The translations under genes and the position numbers were made by a program. 64,000 nucleotides of DNA from Candidatus Borrarchaeum weybense. GTDB lineage: Archaea; Asgardarchaeota; Sifarchaeia; Borrarchaeales; Borrarchaeaceae. Location: assembly GCA_019057385.1 (NCBI GenBank), contig JAHQJS010000006.1:827038-891037 (forward strand). The letters run 5' to 3'. Position 1 is the stretch's first letter, and each line of letters starts with the position of its first letter. Of this stretch, positions 8,772 through 17,507 are shown in pieces. The notes below the pieces were generated by a model that had not been told where the DNA came from, did not search any database, and saw only the letters and a list, made by a program, of their open reading frames with translations.

Positions 8772-10544
8772 TTAGGAGTTATTTAGATCTTTATTATCCA
8801 CGTCATCAGTATCTATTGCTTCAATCTCTCCTAAATCTTTTAATTCTCCTACATCCTCAACAATACCTTCAATTTTCTCAAGATCAGTTTTTTCTTCTGA
8901 AACCTTCTTTCGATTAAGGGTCTTGCGGATACCCCCAAATAACCTTTTTAGTATTGATGGTCCTTCTGCTGTTCCCTCCATTAGTCTAAGAAGTTCAGCT
9001 TCGACATCTTGAATCTTTCTTTCGTACAACTTCACTAAATCTTCACAAGATCTATCCCCAATTTCACAATCTTCTAAAGCATCATATAGACGCTCACAAG
9101 CGTTCCTATACGCCTCTAGTTCTATCTTGAGGGCTTTAATTCTATTTCTTTGCTCAGCATCGAGTGCTTTCTTTTTTTCTGATAAAATGCGGTATTCATC
9201 TTGATAGGGTGTAGAGAGCCTTGTGTAAGTGGTTCTCCCAATTTCTCTATTTTCTAAAGCCTCGTGTAATCTCAATATAACTGCCGCTGTTGCAATTTGC
9301 TTTGCAGTAATCTCCTCAAGTTCATCAACTTCAACTACTACACCAGTTTCTGAAGCTATAAAAGGAATAGTAAGGCCTTGAATAGCGGACGTGAAAAGAA
9401 GAACTAACATTGACGCGTTTACTAATGCCGTTGCATTAGCCGGGTTAGATATATGCAGTTCTTCAAATGAAATTGCGACTAAGGCAGCAGTAGCTAATCC
9501 TCGCATTCCAGTCCAACCCACAAACAGCGTTTCACCTAGAGATAACTTAGTTCCTAGTGTACTAATTAGAACTGCTATTGGTCTTGATACGAGAATTATT
9601 GCTGTCATAAGTAGTGCTAACGGGACAAATGCAATAGCTTCAAGAGGGTTGAAAAAGGCACCAATCAGAATGAAAGCAATAATTTCTCCAAGAAACGATA
9701 TATTCTCCCAAATTTCCAGGGTTCCTTCTTTCGGAAAGGGCTGCTTTTTGATTATATGCGGGCTGCCTAAAGTTATGCCTGCTATAAGTGCTGCTATGGC
9801 TGAACTCGCCCCTGACAGTTCTGCAAGAGAAAATGCTAATAGGGCAGCACTGATGGTTATTAAGGAAATCTCTAATTTTCTACGGACACGTTCTATTAGT
9901 ACATTTCCCAACCAACCACAAGCTAAGCCGATAATTATGCCGCCAATAAGTGTCCAAATTATTAACAACACATTAAATTGAAATTGATTTGTTTTTGCTG
10001 CAGGAAGAAATATCCGTGTAACAATTACGATTCCAACAGCATCGTTAAAAGCCGATTCTCCACCTAAAGTAGTCTCTAAATTCTTTTTGATCTTTGTTCC
10101 TCCGCCCTCGAACAAAGCAAACGTAGCTGCAGGATCAGTCGGTGAAAAAATACTTCCAAAAAGAAGAGCTAGAATTAAAGTTAACTCAAATGCGAACTGT
10201 CCCAGTGCACCAATGAGAAATGTGGTTAACAACGTTCCAAGTGATGCTAACAAAATTACAGGCTTAATTGATTTCTTGAGTTCGTCAATATTAAGATGTA
10301 AGCCTTCTCTGAATAAAACGGCAGCAAGTGCTAGCGTTGCTACTATTTCTAAGGGAATGCCCATTTCTTCTAAATTGAACAGTGGAGTAGCGAATAACGA
10401 ATTTATGACACCAAGGGCTATCCCAGTAAGTATTAAAGGGAGTGTGCGTGGGAATTTTCTGTGTTCCGCGGCGCGAGCTACGAAAATTCCGATTACCACA
10501 ACAATTGCGATAAAGAATAGTATTGGATCTATTTCGATTTGCAC
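8772..10544 (-). CDS. NhaP-type Na+(K+)/H+ antiporter with long cytosolic C-terminal domain
   Basis: CPA1-family cation/proton antiporter of about 590 residues. Residues 1-400 form about 12 membrane segments, with the family core GSIFSPTDPAATFALFEGGG and the unwound-helix region ESAFNDAVGIV (Asp in the ND pair is the expected ion site). Residues 400-590 are charged, helical and cytosolic (EITAKQIATAAVILRLHEAL, then KIQDVEAELLRLMEG), ending in an acidic tail, and may regulate or multimerise the carrier. The open frame reaches TTG 10559, but GTG 10544 is preceded by GAGGGTG at 6 nt. It lies beside two permease/stress-protein modules, suggesting a sodium or pH homeostasis island. Confidence 0.85.
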   Translation of the reverse strand: MQIEIDPILFFIAIVVVIGIFVARAAEHRKFPRTLPLILTGIALGVINSLFATPLFNLEEMGIPLEIVATLALAAVLFREGLHLNIDELKKSIKPVILLASLGTLLTTFLIGALGQFAFELTLILALLFGSIFSPTDPAATFALFEGGGTKIKKNLETTLGGESAFNDAVGIVIVTRIFLPAAKTNQFQFNVLLIIWTLIGGIIIGLACGWLGNVLIERVRRKLEISLITISAALLAFSLAELSGASSAIAALIAGITLGSPHIIKKQPFPKEGTLEIWENISFLGEIIAFILIGAFFNPLEAIAFVPLALLMTAIILVSRPIAVLISTLGTKLSLGETLFVGWTGMRGLATAALVAISFEELHISNPANATALVNASMLVLLFTSAIQGLTIPFIASETGVVVEVDELEEITAKQIATAAVILRLHEALENREIGRTTYTRLSTPYQDEYRILSEKKKALDAEQRNRIKALKIELEAYRNACERLYDALEDCEIGDRSCEDLVKLYERKIQDVEAELLRLMEGTAEGPSILKRLFGGIRKTLNRKKVSEEKTDLEKIEGIVEDVGELKDLGEIEAIDTDDVDNKDLNNS

Positions 10545-10742
10545 CGCTGACACCCTCAAAACATGAACTGTTTATGCCTTTTATAGTTTTACTATAGATG
10601 CAATAACTTAAGAAAATCTCTTTTGTGATTCATAGCGCTACATGCATTAAACAATGGGGATAGAATCAAACAAAAATCGTTTGAAGTTCACTTCAAAGTA
10701 CTGTAATTAAAAAAATCTTATTTAAATGTATTAGAAACGCAT

Positions 10743-11471
10743 TCAACCTGATAGAATTACAATTCCTTTATCTGATATTTCAAAGAAGAAGTTCTTTAGT
10801 GAATGCTGAGTAGACCGCATTTTGCGAATCTGCAGATTTCTCTTTAGATTACCTGCGTCATCATTTCTTAAGAATAACTGAATCACGCCTTGGGCGAGAA
10901 ATTCTTCAATCCCGAAACGGGAAATGGATGAGTTTTCTGGTGATTCAACTGTCATAAGAGATGTAACTTCTAACTCATTTAAAAAGGATGTCAACTGAAA
11001 TATTATTGATCTTATCTTTCCCAGCGAATCATAACGAAAACCAAGTGCAGATAATGAATCGACTACCGCACGTTTCGCATTGATTTCTTTATGCGTGTCG
11101 TATATTTTTTTTATAATCAGTGGCAAATCTAACTCACGCAAAGTATAGCGTTCATCTGAAGGTAACCCCGCTCTTGGTGTTGCTATATCGATGATCGCTA
11201 GTAAAGGTGGGTTTGCCTCTTCTAATTCTTTCAAATCCCATCCAAACATAGCTGCTTCTCTTCGTAATTCAGCCGGGCTTTCATCGATCGTTATCAACAA
11301 GCCTGGTTCATTATATGTTTTAGCTCCATTCCATAAGAACTGCAAACTTAAGATCGTTTTACCCGTTCCGACGCCCCCAGTAATAACTGTTGAAGAATTC
11401 TTAATGAATCCACCATGGAGAAGATCGTCTAGTTCTGGAATCCCTATTTTCACTCGTTCAATCGAATTCAT
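10743..11471 (-). CDS. KaiC-like RecA-superfamily ATPase, single domain
   Basis: About 242-residue archaeal KaiC-family protein with one ATPase domain. Features are the opening IERVKIGIPELDDLLHGG typical of the family, Walker A GGVGTGKT (about residues 32-39), the KaiC signature region LLITIDESPAELRREAAMFG, and Walker B RAVVDSLSALG. In archaea such proteins are thought to be signalling ATPases rather than clocks. The frame opens at 11492, but ATG 11471 begins the family consensus and follows GGGGAA at about 7 nt. It is monocistronic; the nearest neighbours are the antiporter and an IS-derived element. Confidence 0.82.
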   Translation of the reverse strand: MNSIERVKIGIPELDDLLHGGFIKNSSTVITGGVGTGKTILSLQFLWNGAKTYNEPGLLITIDESPAELRREAAMFGWDLKELEEANPPLLAIIDIATPRAGLPSDERYTLRELDLPLIIKKIYDTHKEINAKRAVVDSLSALGFRYDSLGKIRSIIFQLTSFLNELEVTSLMTVESPENSSISRFGIEEFLAQGVIQLFLRNDDAGNLKRNLQIRKMRSTQHSLKNFFFEISDKGIVILSG

Positions 11472-11723
11472 AGAAATATTCCCCGAATTCATTTTGAATA
11501 GTTCGCTATTGTTACTATGGTTTTTGCAATATTTATACTTTAAATTGCAGTTTTTACCTAATGCCTCGGAGCGTAATACGACTACGAAATTTTCTACTAT
11601 TGAATTTTTCGCGAAGCTTTTTCATATTTGTTATGGTAAATTTGTTCTCAAAAATACATGTTATATGAAAAAAATACAGTGAAACAATTGTTTTGCTTCA
11701 CCTTATAATTGATTGAGAATTTA

Positions 11724-12038
11724 GTGAGCTACCTCGTGCGAAAGCCACAAGGCTTCCTGCTTCTACGACAGACTCGATCCCCTGGCGGGTTACGGAGGTC
11801 ATATCTCCACAGGCTTAACATCCCTACGCTCCGTAGGTACGGCGAACGATGGTGATGCAATCGGAGTATGCACCTTATCTGCAAGTGTGCGTATGATCCC
11901 TCCAATTGTTATTGATACCTCCCACATATCACCTATATAACGGTAGGGAGACCCCTCGATGTACGTGATGAACGTGAACACCCACTACCGCCATTCATCA
12001 CCACGCTGAAGCTGTGGTGCTTTCTTGCTTAATTAATC
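11724..12038 (-). mobile_element. Non-autonomous IS200/IS605-type element (TnpB family), copy A, 315 bp
   Basis: On the minus strand the element begins just after TTAC with GATTAATTAAGCAAGAAAGC, then a hairpin (CACCA...TGGTG), and ends GAGGTAGCTCAC. Left and right ends match the full TnpB element at 42079-43788 and the 312-bp copy in tRNA-Tyr. It encodes no transposase. It keeps the tnpB 3' region: GGAGGGATCATACGCACAC, the CCTACG-GAG-CGTAGG hairpin and AAGCCTGTGGAGAT. A 60-codon reading frame runs through it and contains the TnpB fragments GGIIRTL and RRDVKPVEI. It lies between the KaiC-like and SAM synthetase genes and interrupts nothing visible. Confidence 0.82.
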
Positions 12039-12352
12039 GTAAAAATTTATTAAAAGAAAAAAGCCAGAATGCTTTCCTGTCACCCACGCCTTTAAAACCC
12101 CTTGAATTATCATTTTTGTGGTCATTTAATTCTTGTACAATTTTTAACGTTTTTTAAGGGAAATGACCTCAAATTGTCTTTTTGAGAAAATACTCACAAT
12201 GAATTTTAGGAAATTCATAGTTTTAGGTAAATAATATCGATACCAAAAAACTAAAAACTAAAAGCACTTATTTTAGCACCTGCTCACGTTAATTATACAT
12301 CCAAATTGCTAGATATACTCAAATGATTTACAAATTAGGTGATGTGGCGATT

Positions 12353-13573
12353 ATGAACAAGGCAGTTGTTATCGAGCAACTGAAAAATATTCCGCTTCCT
12401 CAGCAAAGAGTTGAAATTGTAGAACGAAAGGGGCTTGGACATCCTGATAACATGTGTGATGCAATTATGGATCAAATTTCTGTGAAGCTTAGTCAAGAAT
12501 ATCTGAAAAAATTTGGTGTAATTCTCCACCACAACATCGATAAAGCATTATTAGCTGCTGGAGAAGTAAAGCACGAATTTGGAGGCGGTCATGTTATTAA
12601 GCCTATGCGGTTAATAATTGGTGACCGAGCTACAAGTAGGTATGGTGATGAAGTAATACCTGTTGATGAAATTGCCATACAAACAGCAAAAGACTGGTTA
12701 AAGGCGAAAATCAGAGGTATTGACCCAACTAAACATGTGGAGTATCAGATAGAACTGAAAGAGGGCTCAGAAGAACTTAAGGACATTTTTCATAAGAATG
12801 AAGGGATTCTTGTCGCAAATGACACATCAGCGGCTGTTGGATATGCACCATTAACCTATACTGAAAAGACTGTATTATCCTTAGAACGATATCTTAATTC
12901 ACGTCAATTTAAAAACCAATTTCCAGAAACTGGGGAAGACGTGAAGGTTATGGGTCATAGAAATGGTCAATCGCTCAATATGATTGTAGCTATGCCCATG
13001 TTGGACTCTTATATGGACTCAGAAGCAACATATTTTCGAAAGAAGAATGAAGTATTAGAGACAATACAAACTTTCGTAGCAAACGAACTTGTAGATGACT
13101 CGCCTACCTTGGATCTATCTTTTAATACACTAGATAGAGAAGGAAAAGGTATTTCTGGATTATATCTGAGCACGCTAGGCACAAGTGCAGAAAGCGCGGA
13201 CAGCGGCCAAGTAGGGCGAGGAAATAGAGCAAATGGATTAATAACTTTAAACAGACCAGTTAGTAGTGAAGCAGCAGCAGGGAAAAACCCTGTGAGTCAC
13301 GTCGGAAAGATTTATAGTTTGTTAAGCCATAAAATTGCAAACGAAATCTATACAACATTTAAAGATGATATAGAAGAAGCATATATATGGTTGTTAAGCA
13401 AAATTGGGCAACCAATTGATAAACCAGAACTAGCAGCGGCAGAAATAATTATGAAAGAAGGAAAGGAACTCTCTTCTATTTCAGAACAGGTCAATGAACT
13501 AATAGAATCCTCTTTTCAAAATATAGATGAATTGTGTAATGACCTAGCTCTAGGTAGATATCCTGTTGCATAA
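12353..13573 (+). CDS. mat: Archaeal S-adenosylmethionine synthetase
   Basis: Makes S-adenosylmethionine from methionine and ATP. About 406 residues of the archaeal family, which is distinct in sequence from bacterial MetK. Characteristic blocks are VERKGLGHPDNMCDAIMD, the nucleotide region HVIKPMRLIIGDRAT, VMGHRNGQSLNMIVAMPM, SAESADSGQVGRGNRANGLI and AAAGKNPVSHVGKIY. The frame opens at ATG 12323, but ATG 12353 (MNKAVVIEQL) has GGTGAT 9 nt upstream and matches the usual N-terminus, so it is preferred. It is a single-gene unit downstream of IS copy A. Confidence 0.93.
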   Translation: MNKAVVIEQLKNIPLPQQRVEIVERKGLGHPDNMCDAIMDQISVKLSQEYLKKFGVILHHNIDKALLAAGEVKHEFGGGHVIKPMRLIIGDRATSRYGDEVIPVDEIAIQTAKDWLKAKIRGIDPTKHVEYQIELKEGSEELKDIFHKNEGILVANDTSAAVGYAPLTYTEKTVLSLERYLNSRQFKNQFPETGEDVKVMGHRNGQSLNMIVAMPMLDSYMDSEATYFRKKNEVLETIQTFVANELVDDSPTLDLSFNTLDREGKGISGLYLSTLGTSAESADSGQVGRGNRANGLITLNRPVSSEAAAGKNPVSHVGKIYSLLSHKIANEIYTTFKDDIEEAYIWLLSKIGQPIDKPELAAAEIIMKEGKELSSISEQVNELIESSFQNIDELCNDLALGRYPVA

Positions 13574-13600
13574 GAAAATAGCTTAGATACTATTCTAATT

Positions 13601-13667
13601 TCTGAAAGATGCATACAAAATTATATTGTCTGAAAGATGCATACAAAATTATATTGTCTGAAAGATG
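13601..13667. repeat. 28-bp tandem repeat, 2.4 copies
   Basis: The unit begins TCTGAAAGATGCATACAAAA and ends TTATATTG. Copies start at 13601, 13629 and 13657; the first two are identical and the third breaks off after TCTGAAAGATG. It follows the SAM synthetase stop codon. There are no spacers, so it is not a CRISPR array. Confidence 0.9.
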
Positions 13668-13869
13668 TGCCCAACAAACAAAAATCAATGGAAAAAAGAT
13701 ATCTAGACGTTTCGACTTCCTTTTCACCAGATCCCATGCTTACGCCATCTGGCTGGAATATAGTCCTCGATATCAACCTTTTCGGATATTTGAGGAGTGC
13801 AAGATTCTTTTGATATTCGACTCTCATAAATTTCAATAGTTCCCATTTTTCATCAACTATAGATAGTAT

Positions 13870-13885
13870 CTTTACAAACGTAAAG
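13870..13885. promoter_or_regulatory. Palindrome CTTTAC-AAAC-GTAAAG (operator-like)
   Basis: Perfect 6-bp arms around a 4-nt spacer. First of four sites in this region with the consensus TTTAC-N4-GTAAA, the spacing of a helix-turn-helix dimer site. Confidence 0.45.
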
Positions 13886-14016
13886 TTTTTTCTATCAAAA
13901 GATAGATTGGTTTGTAGTAACAAATATAATATCTTATTTAAAAAGTTTTTGATAAAGCACAAAAAGCTCTAAATTAGTAGGCCTTATTTAAATAGGATTA
14001 GACACTTTCATAGCAA

Positions 14017-14048
14017 TTTACAAAAGTAAAAACATTGACAAATGTAAA
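14017..14048. promoter_or_regulatory. Two operator-like palindromes, TTTACAAAAGTAAA and TTGACAAATGTAAA
   Basis: The first has perfect TTTAC/GTAAA arms and the second has one mismatch (TTGAC). Their starts are 18 bp apart, roughly two helical turns, as expected for paired binding of a regulator on one face of the DNA. Confidence 0.45.
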
Positions 14049-14352
14049 GCCGTCACTCTAATTGAGTAATTTACAACATCTAGGACTCTTGCGTTCAATT
14101 TAGGATCGAATTATTAGCGCGTGAAGGAAAGTTGACATCCATTTTTTTATTTCCAGGTTTCAAATATGTATCTTAAAATGTTTTTTCGTTTTTCATTTCA
14201 AAGAGGAACATTCATGAGGCAATTATTTGAATCAAAGTAAATTTTTTGCTTATATAGATGAACATCTTTTGGAGATAGATCTTATAGAATCTGCTTTGAT
14301 TAAACAGATTTAATTGATGCTTTAATTGTGTTAAATCAAAATCCCATTCTCA

Positions 14353-14370
14353 CATTTACAAATGTAAATG
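14353..14370. promoter_or_regulatory. Palindrome CATTTAC-AAAT-GTAAATG (operator-like)
   Basis: Best copy of the TTTAC-N4-GTAAA motif, with 7-bp perfect arms. It lies about 60 bp beyond the stop codon of the asparagine-synthetase-like gene. Confidence 0.45.
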
Positions 14371-14431
14371 ACTATTCAAAATCAAATTAGTTAGCTTTTG
14401 TAAATCTTTGTATTTTTGAGAAAGGTCCAAA

Positions 14432-16081
14432 CTATAAATATTGAGGACTCCTAAAAGAAAGATATTGACTCATTTTCTCTTCCCAGATTTTAGGCACACA
14501 TTCTAGCAGTTTTTTTCGTTTTACATTTTTGAAGGGAAATCCCAATAGACACGCAATTGCATCAAGATACATTTTCTGGTTATTGAGATATCCACACTTC
14601 TTCGCAAGAGACTTATCAAATCCATTCATTCTTGCTATTTTGCCCAAAGCAGTAGCAGTACCCGATCCGAATTGCATAGCAATTTTCTTACGCTTAATAA
14701 CTTTTTTTGGGAGATTAAGTTTTTCAGCAACTCGCCGTAGTATCCATTTTCTTATGAAAGTGTTTCTACTTGTGTCATACACTTTGAAGGATGCTGGAAT
14801 TCTCATCGAATACTCTACTATCCTTTGATCTAGAAAAGGCAATCTGGATAAAGTTCTATGTGATTTGCTTAAAGTGTCATCACGTTCAAGAGTAATAGGA
14901 GGAAACGTCTTAAATTCTTCCCATAACTGCTCGTATAATGCTTCATGGCCCTCCGATTTAACTGTGTCTACATGCCGAGAATAACCGCCAAAAAGTTCAT
15001 CTAGTCCTTGCCCTGAAAAAAAAAGTTGAATCCCATCCTTTTTTGCAAGTAAGGTTGAGAAATGGACGGGGATTGCGATGTTTATCTGCATGATTTCTGG
15101 TTGTTCGATGTAAAAAAGAATTCTCGGGATTTCTACTTCGACATCTTCAAGAATTAACTCATTTATTTTAAGAGTAGCATCATATGTGCTAAAAGATTCC
15201 ATAGCGTGCTCCAGATCGGAAGAATTTTGAAAACCTGATGAGTAGAGATTAAAGTCCACGTCATAGTCCGAAACATACCTTGCCAGAATGGAACTGTCGA
15301 GTCCACCTGAAAATAGTACACCAAATTTCTCATTATAATCTGGCAATCTTCGCTCAATCGCAAACCGAAAGTATCCCTCAAGCGCTTGGATCATTTTATT
15401 GAGAGGTAAATCAAACATCTGACGTTTTTGCAAGCCTTCTCCTGCAAAATCTGCTACATCTCCCGATCCTGAAACGATATAGATTCTATCTTGGTGGACA
15501 CTTTGAATATCTTCGTAGAAGATGTTTTCAGATTTTTGAAAAAGGAGTGGTTTTCTTTGCGAAGAAAAAAGGATGCAGTCAGGAGTTTTCACAAAGTATA
15601 GTGGCTTAACTCCGATTGGATCTCTTGTAATGATCAATTTGTTATGCTTATGCAACATGATTATGAATACATATGCTCCTTCAAGCAGTAAAAGCATCTT
15701 TCTAACTGCTGAAGTTAAATCAAATGAAGAAAGCAGTTTCGTAAAAAGGTGGGCTACCAATTTGGCATCAGGATCTGTTTCTATAGAATATTCAGCGAGA
15801 TATTCCTCAAAAAATTCTCGATTATAAATTTCACCATCAAGAACAACAGCTAATTCATTCTTCTCATCTATGAAAGGTTGACTTATTCTGTTTTCAGTAT
15901 TTTGCCCAAGGTTAACTGCTCCAATACCATAGTTATGATCAACAACCGTAAACTTTTTAGGATCACTCAATTTCTGTTTATTCTGTATATCTGAAAGAAT
16001 TATCATATCTGAAAGTACTTGAGAAACCTTCTCAGACTTTTTACAATACGCTGCGATCAAACTGTGCACATTCATACACAT
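14432..16081 (-). CDS. Asparagine-synthetase-like amidotransferase (AsnB family)
   Basis: 549 residues with two domains. The C-terminal synthetase domain is well kept: PP-loop LFSGGLDSSILARY and GQGLDELFGGYSRH, for ATP-dependent adenylation of a carboxylate. The N-terminal class II glutaminase domain keeps Cys2, DGEIYN and TDPDAKLVA. However, it has CMN in place of CGI and lacks the GHRRLS-type arginine segment, with YGIGAVNLG at that point. Glutamine use may therefore be weak or the substrate unusual. It may make asparagine or amidate another compound; context gives no help. The start is ATG 16081, needed to keep Cys2. Monocistronic, between the palindrome region and a divergent surface-protein gene. 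Confidence 0.75.
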   Translation of the reverse strand: MCMNVHSLIAAYCKKSEKVSQVLSDMIILSDIQNKQKLSDPKKFTVVDHNYGIGAVNLGQNTENRISQPFIDEKNELAVVLDGEIYNREFFEEYLAEYSIETDPDAKLVAHLFTKLLSSFDLTSAVRKMLLLLEGAYVFIIMLHKHNKLIITRDPIGVKPLYFVKTPDCILFSSQRKPLLFQKSENIFYEDIQSVHQDRIYIVSGSGDVADFAGEGLQKRQMFDLPLNKMIQALEGYFRFAIERRLPDYNEKFGVLFSGGLDSSILARYVSDYDVDFNLYSSGFQNSSDLEHAMESFSTYDATLKINELILEDVEVEIPRILFYIEQPEIMQINIAIPVHFSTLLAKKDGIQLFFSGQGLDELFGGYSRHVDTVKSEGHEALYEQLWEEFKTFPPITLERDDTLSKSHRTLSRLPFLDQRIVEYSMRIPASFKVYDTSRNTFIRKWILRRVAEKLNLPKKVIKRKKIAMQFGSGTATALGKIARMNGFDKSLAKKCGYLNNQKMYLDAIACLLGFPFKNVKRKKLLECVPKIWEEKMSQYLSFRSPQYL

Positions 16082-16200
16082 TCAATTCCATCATGATTAA
16101 GTTCTAAGCAAATAACTCAGCAAATTCATAGACAGATGTATTTATTAACATGAAGTTTATTAACATCATTTTCAAAATCAAATTAAGCGTGGATGCATCA

Positions 16201-16809
16201 ATGAAACTAAAAATTTTTATCCCACCCCTTGCTGTGATTTGCCTCTTATTGGTCGCAGTACCTATCTCAGCACAAAATTACAGTGCTTCTTGGTCATTCA
16301 GTGATCCTTATACTAATACCTTTTCTTGCCAGTTAGACTATTACGACTCAATGTATTACGAAGAAACATATACGTTTGTTTTAAGAATAGAAATGACACA
16401 GCAAGCCCAAAATGACTATATACGCTTTTCGTTTTGCGATCTCCTCCTCGATAATAATGATTGGCTGTCATTCTCACTCAGTGAGACTGAATTTAACAGT
16501 GTAGGTGATACAGAAACTTTTTATCTCGGATTTACACCTCATTCGGGTACTGCCTCCAGTGGTCAACTTGCTGTAAAATTGGTTTATAGAACCTACATTG
16601 TCGGCGCGACATATGACGGCTATAGAGTAGAAGATATTGGCCAAGTTACATTTTCGGAAAAACCCGCAGAAACGACGTCGCCCGCAACGGAAGAACCAAC
16701 AACGTCTCCGCCAAGAGGAATACCCGGTTATCCTATTGAGGGAATCCTCATCGGCTTGGTCTTAGGACTTATCGCAGTATTTTTCATACGTCGAAATAAA
16801 AAAAGATAA
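16201..16809 (+). CDS. Secreted surface protein with sorting-type C-terminal tail
   Basis: About 202 residues. ATG 16201 starts a good signal peptide (MKLKIFIPPLAVICLLLVAV, ending PISAQ) and follows GGATG; the upstream ATG 16150 would bury it. The body is a beta-rich extracellular domain of unknown type. The tail is tripartite: a Thr/Ser/Pro linker (AETTSPATEEPTTSPP), a short GIPGYPIEG motif running into a membrane helix, and a basic end (RRNKKR). This resembles the CTERM sorting signals read by archaeosortases, and an archaeosortase gene lies 0.7 kb away at 17500. Whether it is that enzyme's substrate is inference; a plain C-terminal anchor is the alternative. Confidence 0.72.
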   Translation: MKLKIFIPPLAVICLLLVAVPISAQNYSASWSFSDPYTNTFSCQLDYYDSMYYEETYTFVLRIEMTQQAQNDYIRFSFCDLLLDNNDWLSFSLSETEFNSVGDTETFYLGFTPHSGTASSGQLAVKLVYRTYIVGATYDGYRVEDIGQVTFSEKPAETTSPATEEPTTSPPRGIPGYPIEGILIGLVLGLIAVFFIRRNKKR

Positions 16810-16856
16810 CTCAAATAAATCAATACGTTCCTCAATCTCTTTTTTTTTTGAAAAGC

Positions 16857-17507
16857 CTAGTCGGCTTCTTCTAAAGCAACGGCTCGTATCCACGAGGAAT
16901 CTAACCCTGCTATTCTGAGAGGAAAGCCTATGAAGAAAAACCTTTGCTTTGTTAACGCTTGAAGGTTATCTAATCCTTCGATTATTGGAATATCATTTCT
17001 AAGCAAGAAGTCATGTGTTGCCATGGAACCAGGTGCCTCAATAGAAATAGAGTCATCAATGCCCAGCATTTTTATTCTTTTTTCGTAAAAGTATTCAGCA
17101 GCATCAGGGGCTATGTAAGGGCGCTCTTCCATCTTGTAATTCTTAGAAGCAAATAGGAGAACTATATCTCCCTGATTGACTCCTTCTAAGTCATTAGGGC
17201 AAATAGACTCATTTGGTTTCTTATGAGTTAGAGCGATTACTAGGGCCTCACCGATGAAGTTTTCTAAAGGTAAAGATGCAATATCTTTTTCTCCTTTAAG
17301 ATAATGTGAGGGACCTTCGACGTGAGTGCCAATATGAGTTTCCGTCTCGACCCAGTACATATATGTATTATCCCCAGCGAAAATGAACTCTCTTAGTTCA
17401 AGACGCCGTAATTCAGTTCCATGCATGTATGTTCCATCAAAATGTTTAATTCCAGGCTGTAATTTCTTTGAAAGGTCAACCAGCCTGACGTTTACTAAGT
17501 CAATCAT
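16857..17507 (-). CDS. Cyclase-family (kynurenine-formamidase-like) metal hydrolase
   Basis: 216 residues of the cyclase/PF04199 fold. The metal-binding signature HIGTHVEGPSH is at residues 58-68 (family HxGTHxDxPxH, here with Glu for Asp). The rest follows the family: DIVLLFASKNY, a later GIDDSISIEAPGS and AGLDSSWIRAVALE at the end. Relatives hydrolyse N-formylkynurenine or related amides; the substrate here is unknown. ATG 17507 has GGAGGT 6 nt upstream, inside the end of the archaeosortase gene, which it overlaps by 8 bp, so the two are co-transcribed. The pairing with an archaeosortase is unexplained. Confidence 0.82.
   Translation of the reverse strand: MIDLVNVRLVDLSKKLQPGIKHFDGTYMHGTELRRLELREFIFAGDNTYMYWVETETHIGTHVEGPSHYLKGEKDIASLPLENFIGEALVIALTHKKPNESICPNDLEGVNQGDIVLLFASKNYKMEERPYIAPDAAEYFYEKRIKMLGIDDSISIEAPGSMATHDFLLRNDIPIIEGLDNLQALTKQRFFFIGFPLRIAGLDSSWIRAVALEEAD

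Larger units (their letters stand above)
13574..14431. other. 858-bp intergenic region between convergent genes, rich in small palindromes
   Basis: Lies between the 3' ends of the SAM synthetase and asparagine-synthetase-like genes. It holds a 28-bp tandem repeat (13601-13667), four TTTAC-N4-GTAAA palindromes and a CTATC-AAAA-GATAG hairpin. One possible mini-ORF is 14227-14313 (+): TTG start, 28 codons, beginning MNQSKFFAYIDEHLLEID, with GAGG 7 nt upstream. It is unlike anything I recognise and is weakly supported. Longer frames (76 and 113 codons) run through the repeats and look non-coding. A small regulator or RNA under palindrome control is possible. Confidence 0.5.

Noticed and set aside
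13601..13667. CRISPR-like repeat
   Set aside because: Units are head to tail with no spacers and only 2.4 copies; no cas genes nearby.
13621..13962. 113-codon minus-strand frame
   Set aside because: It runs through the 28-bp tandem repeat and a palindrome, has no ribosome binding site and no protein-like pattern.
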